DNA of 64,000 bases from Mortierella sp. BCC40632 (Eukaryota; Mortierellomycota; Mortierellomycetes; Mortierellales; Mortierellaceae). Shown in pieces: positions 42,613 through 53,452 of this stretch. The notes under the pieces are model-generated. The model made no database searches, was not told the DNA's origin, and was given only the letters and a program-made list of their open reading frames with translations. Numbering within the stretch: the first letter of the stretch is position 1; each line of letters opens with the position of its first letter. Location: NCBI GenBank assembly GCA_011634665.1, contig WAEK01000004.1, positions 2,237,501-2,301,500 on the forward strand, in the 5' to 3' direction. The position numbers were made by a program, and so were the translations under genes.

Positions 42613-42783
42613 GCGTTGGCGCAAAATTTACGGTGTAAGTGCCTCAATTAGTTTGTTCGTCAGTCAATCAAACTACTGACTATTCTAACCCTCTTTTTTG
42701 CTTAACTTCCAACCAACCACAATGCTAGGATGAAGTGTCAAAAGGAGTACAACTTTTGTACAACTTCTGACACTGTACTGTAG
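42613..42783 (+). ncRNA. Candidate guide (omega) RNA scaffold region at the Fanzor 3' end
   Basis: In studied Fanzor and TnpB systems the guide RNA scaffold overlaps the 3' end of the element and the guide continues into flanking DNA. Here the stop codon is followed by 121 bp and then a 41-nt near-palindrome at the right end. The assignment is by position and hairpin only; no expression evidence is available. Confidence 0.25.
42756..42783 (-). repeat. Right terminal inverted repeat with embedded palindrome (42734-42774)
   Basis: Inverted match to the left end. It lies 144 bp past the Fanzor stop codon. The palindrome has 19-nt arms with three mismatches around a 3-nt centre. A pure T run of about 30 bases follows near 42804. 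Confidence 0.65.
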
Positions 42784-42801
42784 ATTACCACACTGGTGCT
42801 A

Positions 42802-42832
<31 letters not shown>

Positions 42833-42973
42833 GGCAATAGTCATGCTTTATCCACACACGCCACACGTATGAAGAAAAAAAAATGCGTGCACCATCCCAT
42901 TGTTACATCCCATTGTTACATTTCCGTATTGCATTTACTCGCCTCCTTCAGCGCGATACAATAAAAAAAAAAA

Positions 42974-43008
42974 AGAACAGAACAGAACAGAACAGAACAG
43001 AACAGAAC
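42974..43008 (+). repeat. Pentanucleotide microsatellite (AGAAC)7
   Basis: Seven perfect AGAAC units, directly after an A run and about 190 bp right of the Fanzor element. Nothing else is recognised between 42784 and 43201 apart from the long T run near 42804-42832. Confidence 0.9.
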
Positions 43009-43201
43009 AATGGTCAATGGTAGGTCGAGGGGCAATCGCTATTTCTTTTAGTATCCTTCACACACATGATAGACCCTGCTGTAACGAAGGCGAAGGTGTA
43101 TTTAAACCTCAGCCATCAACCACAAAATTGCTCTTTATCTTTTATCTCTCTCTCTCTTCATCATCTCTCTCTCTCATTTACACACCCAGTCGATTTCAAG
43201 C

Positions 43202-43712
43202 ATGGGAATCCCTGGCTTATAGAGAGCTATCGAGGCCTCTCACAAACTTCCTGATTGTCCTTTACCCGATGAGACCAGAATCCTAGTGGATCTCTTTAGT
43301 GCTTACTTTTGAGGCATTAAAAGATTTCCTCAATCATCCTCATGAGAGGCAAGCTGCAGCCCTCGATTAGTTCCTCTCAATACGCCTACCCAAGATGTAG
43401 AACATCGAGATTTTCGTTGACGGCGGACCTAGCGATTAGGGCCGGCATGGCGAACTTCAGAGATCGAGTCATCTTATCTGACGACTCTGATTTTCCTGCT
43501 CACCACAGCATCAAAGTCATTTTCTCCCTGAGCGATACCAAAACTTCAGGAGATACGATATTAACGATTGTGCCAAGGCACTAGGGCTCACCAGAAACCT
43601 ATTAACATCATTGGCAATTGCTTTGACCAACGACAACGTTCCTACACTAGGAACAAAGTCGAACCCTGACACCATTTGCGAGCTCTGTCAAAGTAAGTAC
43701 TTTCTATACAAT

Positions 43713-43747
<35 letters not shown>

Positions 43748-45245
43748 GCATAGTCAATGGTATTTACTAATAGTGCTGTTTCTTTCTTCCTTTCCCTCTC
43801 TTTTTCTTAAGAAAATCGACACAGTGCTTCGGATGTTGGCAATCTGACCAACGCCATCGAGGAAGCAAGAACCAAAAATACAATCAGCCTCCACCGATTG
43901 ACGCTCCTACCTTTGACCAAGCAACTATTTGTGTAATCAAAGTTCAAGCGGCAACAAGAACTTCAGTGTTGATCGGTCATGTGCAAATAATGGATATCGA
44001 TGCATCTACCTCCTAGTCCTCTTTACCGTATGCGTCAATGAAAACGCCGTTAAAGCATGTTCCGCTGTACACTATCCGCATTCACAGTCATGAGAGCGAG
44101 AAGGAATATGAGAAGCCGCCAACCCTCAAGTGCACTCAATGGAACTCATGAAGGAGCCAACGGCAACCACACTAAAGACCACCCCACTCACATTGAAACG
44201 GGAACCTACGAACCAGAAAAAAGAAACCAAGAAAAGTAAGACGACAAACCGGTCATCAAAATCATTCTCCGGGTCCAACAAGTGCACTCTTGTCAAGAGG
44301 ATGGCTTGGGAGCATCGCATGTCAATCCTGACTGCTGGAACTCTGAGAACACATATTAGGCGTGTTGCATTGTCCATCCATTTACAGAAGGGGGGTTATG
44401 TCTATTGTATCGAACTGTGTCAACGACGCAAACTCAGTCATGCGTGAGACCCAGCTGGCTCTCGCTCTTTTCATTCCGTCGAGCGCGCTGCCTGAGCTGG
44501 AGTCCTTAAAAACAATCCTACACAAGGCAGTGGACGACGTGGAAAAAGGCCGAATATGATGACAAGAACACGGATGAAGACACGCCATCCGTGGGGAGTC
44601 CCCATCAGGCCCTGATCAGAAAGATCCTAAGCCCTTTTTACAAAGTCCTCACGGAAATTCTAATGAGAAAACAAGAGAGGCAGACAAAAAGAGAAAAGGT
44701 GAAACTGCAAACTGCATCTTCGCTTCAGTTTCCAAAACAGTGTCTGTGGAGTACCAGCACTTATGCCTGTATCAAGGCGCCCAAGCTGCCACTTTCACCC
44801 ATTGCCAACGGGTTATCTCTATGTCTGAGCGAGAACTGTTCTATTTGCTTTGTGAGAACAGTGAGGCAATGGGCGAGTACTTGGGGAGACTGATACTTGA
44901 GCATTTTCTAGAAACTGAACAGATGTCAATCGTGCCGACCTTGGATACGATCCCTCCTGGTTGGCTGATCAATCAAGTCATCTCACTTGTTGGAAACGCC
45001 ACCCCATCATGCCCAGAAGGGTTTGTAAAAATCAACACGGTCACCATGAAAGACGAAGTGGCTGTTATCCTGCGTGGAATGGCTAACAGGCAGTGTTTCT
45101 TATCGGACGGAACGTGCTCAGATTTCATATCGTTTAGCCGTATTAGATCTCTGCTTAACGAAACGAGCTATCGATGTTGTAGATACATATCACAACGCTT
45201 TCTGTCTAGCAAAACAACAGGAACCTAAAACTGACAGCAAAGGAG
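43202..45245 (+). pseudogene. Decayed relative of the XPG/FEN1-like nuclease
   Basis: Begins with the classic XPG start MGIPGL, followed at once by a stop (43220-43222). In the same frame ILVDLFSAYF places an aspartate at codon 30 (43289-43291), matching D31 of the neighbour. Shifted frames then give EIFVDGGPS (near 43404-43430) and VILSDDSDFPAHHSIK (near 43462-43520), matching the neighbour's LHIDGNP and SGDSDFLAH, and SLAIALTNDN near 43600. An intron-like gap with a T run of about 40 bases (43707-43746) follows. Downstream frames to about 45245 (SERELFYLLCENSEAMGEYLGRL and others) are interrupted and have no recognised domain. No RuvC or Cys4 motif was found. The order and spacing of motifs support homology; the gene is clearly non-functional. 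Confidence 0.6.
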
Positions 45246-45866
45246 ACATTCATAGGCAATCTGCAGCGTGACTACAGACAGCATTGTTATTCCTTAGGCG
45301 TGGCTGCTTAGGGCTAGTATAAATATCAATCTCTGCTCAAAAATAAAGACGCATTGCATCTCACTGACTTTTTTAGTCCTCTCTTGAGATTGCGATTTCT
45401 CAGACTGGATTTCGGTTCAATAGAATCATTCAAGAGCACTTAGTACAATTTGACGACAACCTTTTGAAGTCGATAATAAACACTGGAGTATCTTACAAGA
45501 ACCATAGTGTTCAAGTTCATTTAAAACTTGTGGTCACGATCTTCAACTCAAGGCCTACTCCAGATCAGTTACTCTCTGCGTCGACGGAGCACTCTCCTCC
45601 CCTAAGAAAAAAAAAGTCTTGCTTTGGACATCACTGAGCAACTGTTAGCTCATTTTCAAGGTTCGTCCAATGATCCGAACAATAAAAAAACCCCCTTCCA
45701 AGATGAGTTTCGGCACTTGAGTGGTAGCAGTTAACTTTCGAGGATCGACTACTGCCGAGAGAAAGAACGAAAACAAAGCAAACTACCTGGAAAGATCACT
45801 GGAGGCCTTGAATCGAACAACTGCCTACCATCGACACTCGCGTCTTTCTAATCTTACTTTGTGCAT
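45246..45866. other. Unassigned repeat-flank sequence
   Basis: No gene or known repeat could be supported on either strand. It lies between the decayed XPG-like gene and the stacked LINE 3' ends. Confidence 0.4.
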
Positions 45867-46241
45867 TTTTTTTTTTTTATACAATCTGTTTCCGCTGGAA
45901 TAGCCGTGCAGGCAAAACTAAACTAAGAAAACCTAATCTAGCCCCGGCCACCGCAAAGCGGTGGCAACCCTCCATCAACCATAACAGCTCACGTGGCTGT
46001 TGCCCCGAGCAACGATTGCCGTCTCTCTCGAGACTTAACAATCTGTTTCTGCCAGAATAGCCGTGCAGGCTTTTTTTTTTTTTTTATAACAATCTGTTTC
46101 TGCTGGAAATAGCTATGTAGGCTAAGACTAAACTAAACTAGCCACAGTCACCGCTCTGCGGTGGCAGTCCTCCATAATACCATAACAGCTCACGTTGCCG
46201 AAGCCCCGCGCAACGATTGCCGCCTTTTTCAAGACGATTAA
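45867..46241 (-). repeat. Stacked LINE 3' ends, each with a terminal A run; two with a GC hairpin
   Basis: Two long copies (46038-45867 and 46241-46072) and one short copy between share, on the minus strand, a segment ending ACAGATTGT followed by an A run. The two long copies each contain a hairpin with arms CCACCGC/GCGGTGG (45958-45974) or CACCGC/GCGGTG (near 46151-46166), with the loop changed (AAA versus TCT) while the stem is kept. They read as successive 3' termini of a LINE family, oriented like the relic to the right. Confidence 0.55.
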
Positions 46242-46755
46242 AAGGTTGAAAAAACAGACTGTCACCGGAAAGGAATCCTCCCCATCCTCTCCATCACCTC
46301 CAAATGTCGCTTGCCTGCTAGACTATCTAGCAGGGTGGCATCAGCAGATGCCATATCGTTCTGAGCACCAGGGCAGCGTTGCTCGAGGTGATCAGCCAAG
46401 GGTGCACCACAACGGCATACACCAACAGGGCATGCGAAACCGTCACCATCACTCCATCGTCCTCTTTCTCCTTGAAAGGCGCCTTTCTTTTTCGAGGGAG
46501 TGATCCCATGTCGTGCTTCCCATGCCACGGTAGCCTCACATCTGTCCTTCCATAGGACCTCGGATGCCTTTCCTTCGATGAAACGGACGAAATGGTGTAC
46601 AATGACTGTCGCTACTTTTTTGGGGACTGAGAACATAGGGGCCCAAATCGTAGGCAGATTTGCTGGTGTTAGGCCACGGCAGAGGGAGCCAAAGGTCCAG
46701 AAGGTTGTTGGAAGCGTCGATCCGTCCTCAAGTTGATTCGGTGTATGATCAGGAG
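46242..46755 (-). pseudogene. LINE relic, 3' part of the coding region (left portion)
   Basis: A minus-strand frame (46636-46262) contains LWKDRCEATVAWEARHGITPSKKKGA and ends MERMGRIPFR. This matches the IWGQRCTATVDWEKTKGITAVSKRAG and MERLGSW segments in the younger LINE copy near 54200-54450. Its continuation is on the other side of the LTR element, at 53716-53907, where MECRATKETWVMAVECLEAV matches the zinc-finger end of the LINE protein. The relic was split by the LTR-element insertion. Confidence 0.6.
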
Positions 46756-47011
46756 TGTGATATAATTGAACTTACCCTAAAAGGACGCCTCGACATGGAT
46801 AGACATAGTGACAATAGAGGGGTCAGCAAAGGGAAGAATAAGAATCGGTGAGAAAAAGACATGCCTGGCCACTTGGCCCAGGGACGTTGGGTTTTTTATT
46901 CATGCCTCCCTGAGAGACAGGAAGCTAACTCTAATGGGTACTGTGAGGCGCACGTGCCTCAGGCACTGCTCCTCTAGCGTAGGCTGCTCGCCATAGATCC
47001 CAAGGCGAACA
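46756..47011 (-). repeat. 3' LTR of element 1
   Basis: 256 bp. Begins TGTTCGCC and ends ATATCACA on the element strand, with AATAAA inside. It differs from the 5' LTR by one base in a T run, one in a C run and a short GG/TAA change. Confidence 0.9.
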
Positions 47012-47179
47012 ACCCCCTCCTTATGGAGAACGAAGCATGAGTTCGTAGGTATTAACGACGCGGGATCAAATGGTGAGAAGTCGGTGGAGAAAAAAAATTT
47101 TTTTTTTTTTTTTTATGTCCGTTTGCGTGCAGCACGCGCACGGATTGGTTGCACACGACTCGCAGGGGGTGAACTTTTT

Positions 47180-48383
47180 ATTCGGAGCTTTGCCACTGGA
47201 ACGCCTAGCGGTAGTTTTCTTTAGGAGTAGCCTCCATAGATAGTGCCGCTTTCTGCTTGTCCCAGTATTCCTTGAGACATGTTCGTTCCACAAAAGGACT
47301 CCTCAGGTTCCCATGTATTATAGTCTTCAGTAAAAGCCTTTCCATTTAACAAAATATTGCAGCTTGCCAGGAATAGTTGGGTGAGGTTCATGTTCGAGAA
47401 TGGTTTCTATCTCGTACGCAGGGGGTCACTGTCAAGGTCATCCAAAACCAGCTTCAGTTGTGACGGCGCATATTGCCTATGATGAACTTCCTCCGTTCCA
47501 TCTTTTCAACACATATGCTCCCTGTGCCGTTTTGCGGACAACAGTGTAGGGACCTTCGTACCGAGGGGTGAGCTTGTCTCCTTAGATAGGGTCAAGGACC
47601 ATTACCTTAGCACCATCCGGGAACTCGCTGTGAAGTACCGTTCGGTTGAACCGTTCTATCATTTTTTTCCTGTGTAGCTTTTGGCTTTACCTGAGATAGC
47701 AGGGAATACTATTTTGTTCATATACTCGAGTCGTTCGAGCAGCTCTTCTTGGGACATCAATTGCTCTTTGTCATTCAAGTAGTTGCTGAATCCATTCGCC
47801 TTTCTTGCAAAAGAAGAGTGAGAAAGGTGATGACGAGTGTAAAGACACAACTCGCGTGTTCATTGACATTTGGATGAATGGTATGTGAGAGTCCCATGTG
47901 GAGCTTCGCTCTTGGATATGCTTCCGCACCATGTTATTGGCTATTTTAACATGGCTCTCTGCTACTCCGTTCGCTCTTGGATGATACGGCGTGATGAGAC
48001 GTTGATCGACATTCATTTGAGTTGTCATGGTACGTATAGCTTCATTGACAAATTCACGACCATTGTCTGATTGTAAAGCTCTCGGGAAACCAATAGTGCA
48101 GAACAGCTTGAAGAGCTTTTCTGCTACGGTGATACCTTTCTTGTTCGGTAAAGGCTCAAGGAAGACAAACCTGGTGCACACATCCACAACAACCATCAGG
48201 TACGCATTGCCTTTTGTGAGACGTTGTGAACGGACCAGTCAGATCGATGGCAATGTGATCGCCAGGCAGGCTTGCATGGATTGCCTTCAAAGGATGGTAT
48301 CCTTTTCGAACGATATTTGTACGTTGACATTCCCGACATCTTTTTAATAAAATCAGAACAATCTTTTTGTCAAGTGAGGCCAA
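47180..48383 (-). pseudogene. Element 1 integrase with C-terminal chromodomain, frameshifted
   Basis: Order on the minus strand: zinc-binding CRECQRTN with GDHIAIDLTGPF, catalytic core VVVDVCTRFVF, SDNGREFVNEA and ANGVAESHVK (D, D, E present), then the GPY/F module (YEGPYTVVRKTAQGAYVLKRW, near 47500-47570), and a chromodomain (YEIETILEHEP, KLQYFVKWKGF, then after one extra T, EDYNTWEPEES; about 47270-47420). Chromodomains direct integration to marked chromatin in this clade. Several single-base lesions separate the pieces. Confidence 0.8.
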
Positions 48384-48408
48384 GTCTGACCCTCGCTATG
48401 AATGGCGT

Positions 48409-49770
48409 TCACATAGCAATAGTACCAATATGACCCATACCATGAGTCCTATGGAGTACATCTTGTCGATCACTTTCCAGAACGATTGTACGCTCGGTGT
48501 CTTCATTTTGCAAGATATGCACGTAAGCAAGAATAGCAGGCAGTGAAGCTGGAGTAACCTTCCGGAATTTATCAGGGAAGATACGAGATAATGCATCAGG
48601 CAAAATGTTTAGAATACCAGGCCGATAGTGAACAGTAAAGTTATAGTTCAAGATCGTGTCTTGCCAATTGACCATCATGGAATTCATGTCTTGCTGCGAA
48701 TGAAGGAATACAAGGGCTCGGTGATCAGTGTAGAGATCAAAGTGTCTGCCCCCAAAGGTAATAGTGGAACTTATTGAGCGCAAACACGATCGCTAGCAGC
48801 TCTTTCCCTGTCGCAGAATATTTTCTTTCTCTTTCTTGAAGGGATCTCGCCATGAATGATATGTATCGGATGTTCTTTGGATTTTTTTGCCCATCAGGTA
48901 ATTGATAAAGTACCACTCCAATACCCACATTCGATGCGTCAGTTGCCACATAGAATGGTAGAGTAAAGTCTGCAAAAGCAAGCACAGGAGCCGCTGATAG
49001 AAGTTTCTTCAGTGTCTCAAATGCTTCCAACTGCTCAGCGTCCAACGTGAACGTGTCGGTTCGATGTCTTAACGCATCTAACGGTGCTGCAACGGAGCTG
49101 AATAAAGGGATATACTCGCGGAAAAAATTGAACGTCCCGAGATATGACTGGATTTGCTTTCCCGTGGTTGGAGGTGCCCAGTGTTCGATATTCACAAACT
49201 TAGTAGGGTCCACACTCCTCCCATGGAGTCCAATCACAAACCCGAGCAATGAGATTTGCGTACTGTAGAAATGACACTTATCGGGATTCACAATAAGCTT
49301 GGCTTTGTTTAACCTGTCAAGCACAATCCGCACATGCTCACTGTGTTCTTCTCTGTTCTTTTGAGAAAATCACGATGTCATCAATGAAGTTGCAGACGAA
49401 CGGAAGATCGCCAAGTATACGAGCCATTCCTCGTTGAAATATGCTGGAAAGCGGTTTTAACCCAAATGGAGCTTTCTTGAACATGTATTGCGTACCTCTG
49501 TGCATAAATGCAGTCAAAGGTTGATCCTCTTCATGTACTGGTAGACGATGGTACGCCTGAGAAAGATCAATGGTCGAGTAGATTGCATTACCTGCCAACT
49601 TGTTAATGATGTCAGATATTAAAGGTAGAGGATAGTTATCATCTGGTATTTCTTTATTGAGTGGTCGTGGATCTAGACACACTCTCCAAAGAGTCTTGTT
49701 ACCCTTCAGATCTTTTTAGCTGCAAGAGTTAGTGTATTATTGTGGACATTACCAACAGGGGCGACTGTAA
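48409..49770 (-). pseudogene. Element 1 reverse transcriptase and RNase H, frameshifted
   Basis: RT palm: RVCLDPRPLNKEIPDDNYPLP, STIDLSQAYHRLPV, FMHRGTQYMFKKAPFGLKPLSS and the active site FIDDIVIF (family YIDD/YVDD). The thumb and connection (DKCHFYSTQISLLGFVIG, YLGTFNFFREYIP) follow. RNase H shows TDASNVGIGVVLYQ, the GKELLAIVFALNKFHYYLWG segment, TDHRALVFL and PDALSR. Frames change between 49338 and 49333, near 48740-48780 and near 49690. Confidence 0.85.
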
Positions 49771-50990
49771 TTACATCGTCCTTTTTCCACTTCTCGACAG
49801 CTTCGTCAAAATGGACAATTGCTTTTGAGCAAATGGTCTAGGCCGTCTGAAGATGACCGTTCCCTTTGACACAGGAAGGTATACCTTCATTTCAGGAATG
49901 GGACAGTGACTCGACTTAGGAATTTGCGTATTCTTTTCGATCACGTCTTTGATTGACTGTAAGAAAGCCTTCTTAGCATTCTGAAAGCTCGGTTGACTTT
50001 CTTCTTCAGGTCGTTCAGATGGAATGAGCGAAGGACGCTGATCCGGCTCCGGTTCTGGTAGGACTGAGGCATTCAAACCAGGATTGGGTAGTCCAGTCAA
50101 ACCAAGACCAATACGATGGAACAAGTCCATGCCGATTGTGAATGGGTACTTTTGCTTCACTACTTCGAATGGAGAGAACACTATACATGATTGGTAATGG
50201 ATCTCAATAGGTTCTGTTTGACCGATCCTTTCTATTGTAGTATCTTCATCTGCTAGTGTAATCGTTCCTTTCATGGACCGAATGTCCTTCCCATGCTTTT
50301 CCACGATATCTGGCCTTATACAGGATACAGTAGCACCAGTATCGATCAGTGCATTGTACTGACACTTCTCAAATTCAATGGTAATAACAATACGCTGTTC
50401 TGCATTATCATCACGCATTGCAAATGCTGACAACTTAATTTCAGGAGGTCCATAGTAAGCTGAGTATTTTTTCCTTAATAGTTTTTCAAGATCATTAGGG
50501 TCTTCACACTCTTGTGCAGCAAGGTCAGGAATGTTCTCTGAAGGTAGAGTAAAAGGACTAGCATTCTTTTTATTTTTATTCGTTGCCGAAGAGCTATTCT
50601 TCTTTAAACCCTTCCTGACAGATTGAAGGAATCTTCGTTCAAACGGTGTCTGACCAAGGGGGGTCATATTGCTGTCCGAGTAGGATTGACTAATGACCTG
50701 AGGTTTAGAGCATAGTAGATTTTGGTCAGTGTAAGTCTTAACATTGAGACTAGCAATTACTTCTTTGACAGATTGCATACCAATTTTGTTGCCTTCGGCG
50801 TGCCTTTTTGTTTCATTCGGCATTCACTTTCAACGTGACCAATCTTTGAGGCAAGGTCTGTAAGTACATTCCTTGTGATCCTTCGTTATATGTGACGAGT
50901 TATCGCCACACTTAGCACAGAACAGCGATGAGCCATTTCCTTTGTTACCCGATTGGTTAGGGAGAGCTCCTATTTTTCTGGAATGGGGTA
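49771..50990 (-). pseudogene. Element 1 zinc knuckle and aspartic protease
   Basis: A knuckle-like CAKCGDNSSHITKDHKEC (about 50870-50930) lies in a different frame from Gag, whose stop is just upstream, so either a programmed or a mutational shift joins them. The frame 50823-49771 carries the protease motif ALIDTGATVSCI and a conserved IGMDLFHRIGLGLTG end, then runs into the start of RT (VYLPVSKGTVIFRRPRPFAQ). Confidence 0.75.
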
Positions 50991-52069
50991 AAACGATTGT
51001 TGTTCATTCGAGATCTCGTCGTGCGTTTGACGGATGAGGGTTGGCCGTTGCCCTTTCCTTCAGCGGGTGGATCATCGTAGATCTTGGTGACATCGGATCC
51101 TTCAGGACCGCGTAGTCTCTTACATTGAGTTAACAATGAGGATAGAGACTGGAAGGATGCTGCATTCGGGTCGAAGCTGCTATAACGAGTCAGCATGATA
51201 TTGTAGGCATTGGGACCAATGGCTTTCTCCAGTTGACTGAGGATAATATCATTGTCATCCTTTACACCGTAAACATGCAAGTCTCTTTCAATACGGATTG
51301 CAAAGTTCTGATATGTCTCTCGTTCAAGCATTCCGATCTTGGTTAGACGTTCCACTTCTTCATCTCGTTGATCTTGTGTCAAACAGGCATTTACGAAGAC
51401 TTGACGGCAGGTTTCCCATCCTCTAGTGCCGGATGGATATGGCTTAATACCTTCCTGGAACTGGACGGCAAAGTGCTCCACCTCGATGCAGGACACCATG
51501 AGTCGCTCACATTGTCGCTCAAATCGTTCCTCGCCCAGGTGGGCCGTAAGCAGACGGTAAAATTGGCTTAAGAAGGTTCTGGCCGTCATTTTCTTTCCGT
51601 CGTATCTAGCCACACGCTTGGGAATGTTGTCCAACACTGCGACTGTCTGCGATTTTGGACTGTCTTCGACTGATGCAATGTCTGCAGCAATATCTTGCAA
51701 CTTCTTGAGGATCATTTTGGTCTTTTCATAGTCTTTTTCAGTCACGGCAATCATGACATCTAGATCTTGTCTCGCTTGGCCCTCTTGGTACCCGTCGTTG
51801 GAGTACAGATTGCTCAGCCTCTCGCCAAGTGACTTGACAGCGTCTTTGAGGCGAGCTATCTCAGTCGCAGAGTCGTGTTTGACTATATTGAGGCGTGGTC
51901 CTTGCGAAAGACCTTCGTTTGCGGTTCCACCACCAAGGTTGGTTTGGTGTCTATCCACCTCCATATCCCATTCACTGAACGAAGGGGAAGAGGGGACGTT
52001 CAAATTCTCCGTTGGCTCATTAGCCCTTGATTGAACAGGTTCAGGAATGGCAGAGACTGGGGATGACAT
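50957..52069 (-). CDS. Element 1 Gag
   Basis: 370-residue open frame (MSSPVSAIPEP...). An acidic N-terminus is followed by a helical region (LKDAVKSLGERLSNLY) and a retrotransposon Gag-like core (ARTFLSQFYRLLTAHLGEERFERQCERLM ... ETYQNFAIRIERDLHVYG), ending in a basic tail (KRTTRSRMNNNRFTPFQ). It forms the capsid of the virus-like particle in this element class. Intact, unlike pol. Confidence 0.75.
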   Translation of the reverse strand: MSSPVSAIPEPVQSRANEPTENLNVPSSPSFSEWDMEVDRHQTNLGGGTANEGLSQGPRLNIVKHDSATEIARLKDAVKSLGERLSNLYSNDGYQEGQARQDLDVMIAVTEKDYEKTKMILKKLQDIAADIASVEDSPKSQTVAVLDNIPKRVARYDGKKMTARTFLSQFYRLLTAHLGEERFERQCERLMVSCIEVEHFAVQFQEGIKPYPSGTRGWETCRQVFVNACLTQDQRDEEVERLTKIGMLERETYQNFAIRIERDLHVYGVKDDNDIILSQLEKAIGPNAYNIMLTRYSSFDPNAASFQSLSSLLTQCKRLRGPEGSDVTKIYDDPPAEGKGNGQPSSVKRTTRSRMNNNRFTPFQKNRSSP

Positions 52070-52396
52070 CGGACGTTGAGGAGTATTGATGATTTCAGGG
52101 AAGTGCTTCGCAGGAGCGTCAAATGTTGTTGTTGTTGTTGTTTTTTTTTTTTATATTTCCTACAGTCAGCACGTTCAATAAATTTTGTGACATACGAGAC
52201 ATGGTACCATGACAAGTAAGTCTGAAACGTCGCATAGTCGACAAAAAATATAATGATGACAGTACTCTTAGTCTGGTATACATATTTTTATCACTTATTG
52301 CATAGAGCGTCTCTCATATCCAATTATCCCTTCGGATACATTTGATACTTTTTTTAGCGTTATCGCTAGTACACTTCATCTTTTTTTATTTTATGT

Positions 52397-52431
<35 letters not shown>

Positions 52432-52445
52432 CTTATCTTGACACA

Positions 52446-53239
52446 CTACGGGAAGTGTTGATGTCTCCTCGACTTGTTATACGCGGCCACCAGTTGCAAC
52501 CAGCGCAAATGATCCAAGTGCATGTATTCTCTTTCTTCGAGCAGAGTATGCAATTTGGTGAGATGATTCACTGCTACTTGAAAGATTGCTGGATCAGGGC
52601 TGTTGCCCAGCGTACGGGCATAAGTCGCCCACTCTTCAATCTGTCGCTGGAGAACAGCTTTCTGCTCGTTTACTCTTCCCAGGAACTCCACTGTTTCTGC
52701 CGACACATACCCAGTCGGGGCATATCATCCACTAGTGATGGAAGGTTCGTCACAAGTGACGGCATGGTTGGAGCCGGCGGTTGTTTCGCAGGAACGGTTT
52801 GTGGCGTGGGGCTGTTGTATGTGATATGTGGTTCTGTCATAGCCGTGGTATCAGCTTCCTCATTATACAGACGATCCACCCGATGACTACCAGGACAGTC
52901 ATGGGGGTGACCTATTAAGCCCATATCGCAGCTCGGCGAACGATCCCTATCTTCTGGTGTTGCTGGACGAGCCGTTGGGGACGATGCTCGTAGCGATGAA
53001 CGACTGCTCGATCGTGTGAGGGGCCATGGTGGGGGTAATGAGGAGGTGTTTTGTGTTGTAGTGACAAGGGAAAGATGGAATAAAATGTTTTCTTTTCCTT
53101 TCACCATGAGCAGACGGGTTACTTTTATGCGGAATAATGGGAGACAGATGAGGCCGCGCATTCCATGCAAACCATGGCCTCCTCTGATTCGCCCGCCCAT
53201 TTTCAGTCTAATGCCCCATTCATCAATTTCATGTGTCAC
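52446..53239 (-). pseudogene. Extra leader ORF between the 5' LTR and Gag of element 1
   Basis: Two overlapping minus-strand frames (53239-52670 and 52706-52446) read as one protein if joined near 52690. A Ser/Pro-rich N-terminal part (SSRSSLRASSPTARPATPEDRDRS, PTPQTVPAKQPPAPTMPSL) is followed by a helical C-terminal part (AETVEFLGRVNEQKAVLQRQIEEWATY ... LHTLLEEREYMHLDHLRWLQLV). No known domain is recognised. Ty3/gypsy elements usually start with Gag, so this position is unusual. It may be an accessory ORF or an upstream Gag-related exon. Confidence 0.45.
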
Positions 53240-53452
53240 TTCGTGATTGGTCAGTTCTTTTTAACCTCATGATCTTTTTTCTGTAGTGACTCGGGTACAC
53301 AACCCTTCAAGTTATTCATTGTCTGTAGTAAGACTGGGCGTACTCTTGCACAGTTGCATGAGTCGCATGATCCACATTGGGAACATCTTTCCGGGAGTAT
53401 TCCCCGTCCTTGGACCATTACGTCCAGACAATTCTTCTTCACCGAAAAAAAA

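Larger units (their letters stand above)
38097..42783 (+). mobile_element. 4.7-kb Fanzor-bearing element with terminal inverted repeats
   Basis: The borders are set by 28-bp inverted repeats at 38097-38124 and 42756-42783 (23 of 28 positions match by eye, both starting CTACAGT inward). Each end is also part of a near-palindrome of about 40 bp with core GTACAA-N3-TTGTAC. The interior is filled by one spliced gene, an XPG/FEN1-like nuclease plus Fanzor. No separate transposase is seen. No clear target-site duplication was found, so the outermost bases remain uncertain. Confidence 0.65.

Noticed and set aside
42974..43008. Possible CRISPR-like or guide array near the Fanzor element
   Set aside because: It is a simple AGAAC pentanucleotide repeat without spacers.
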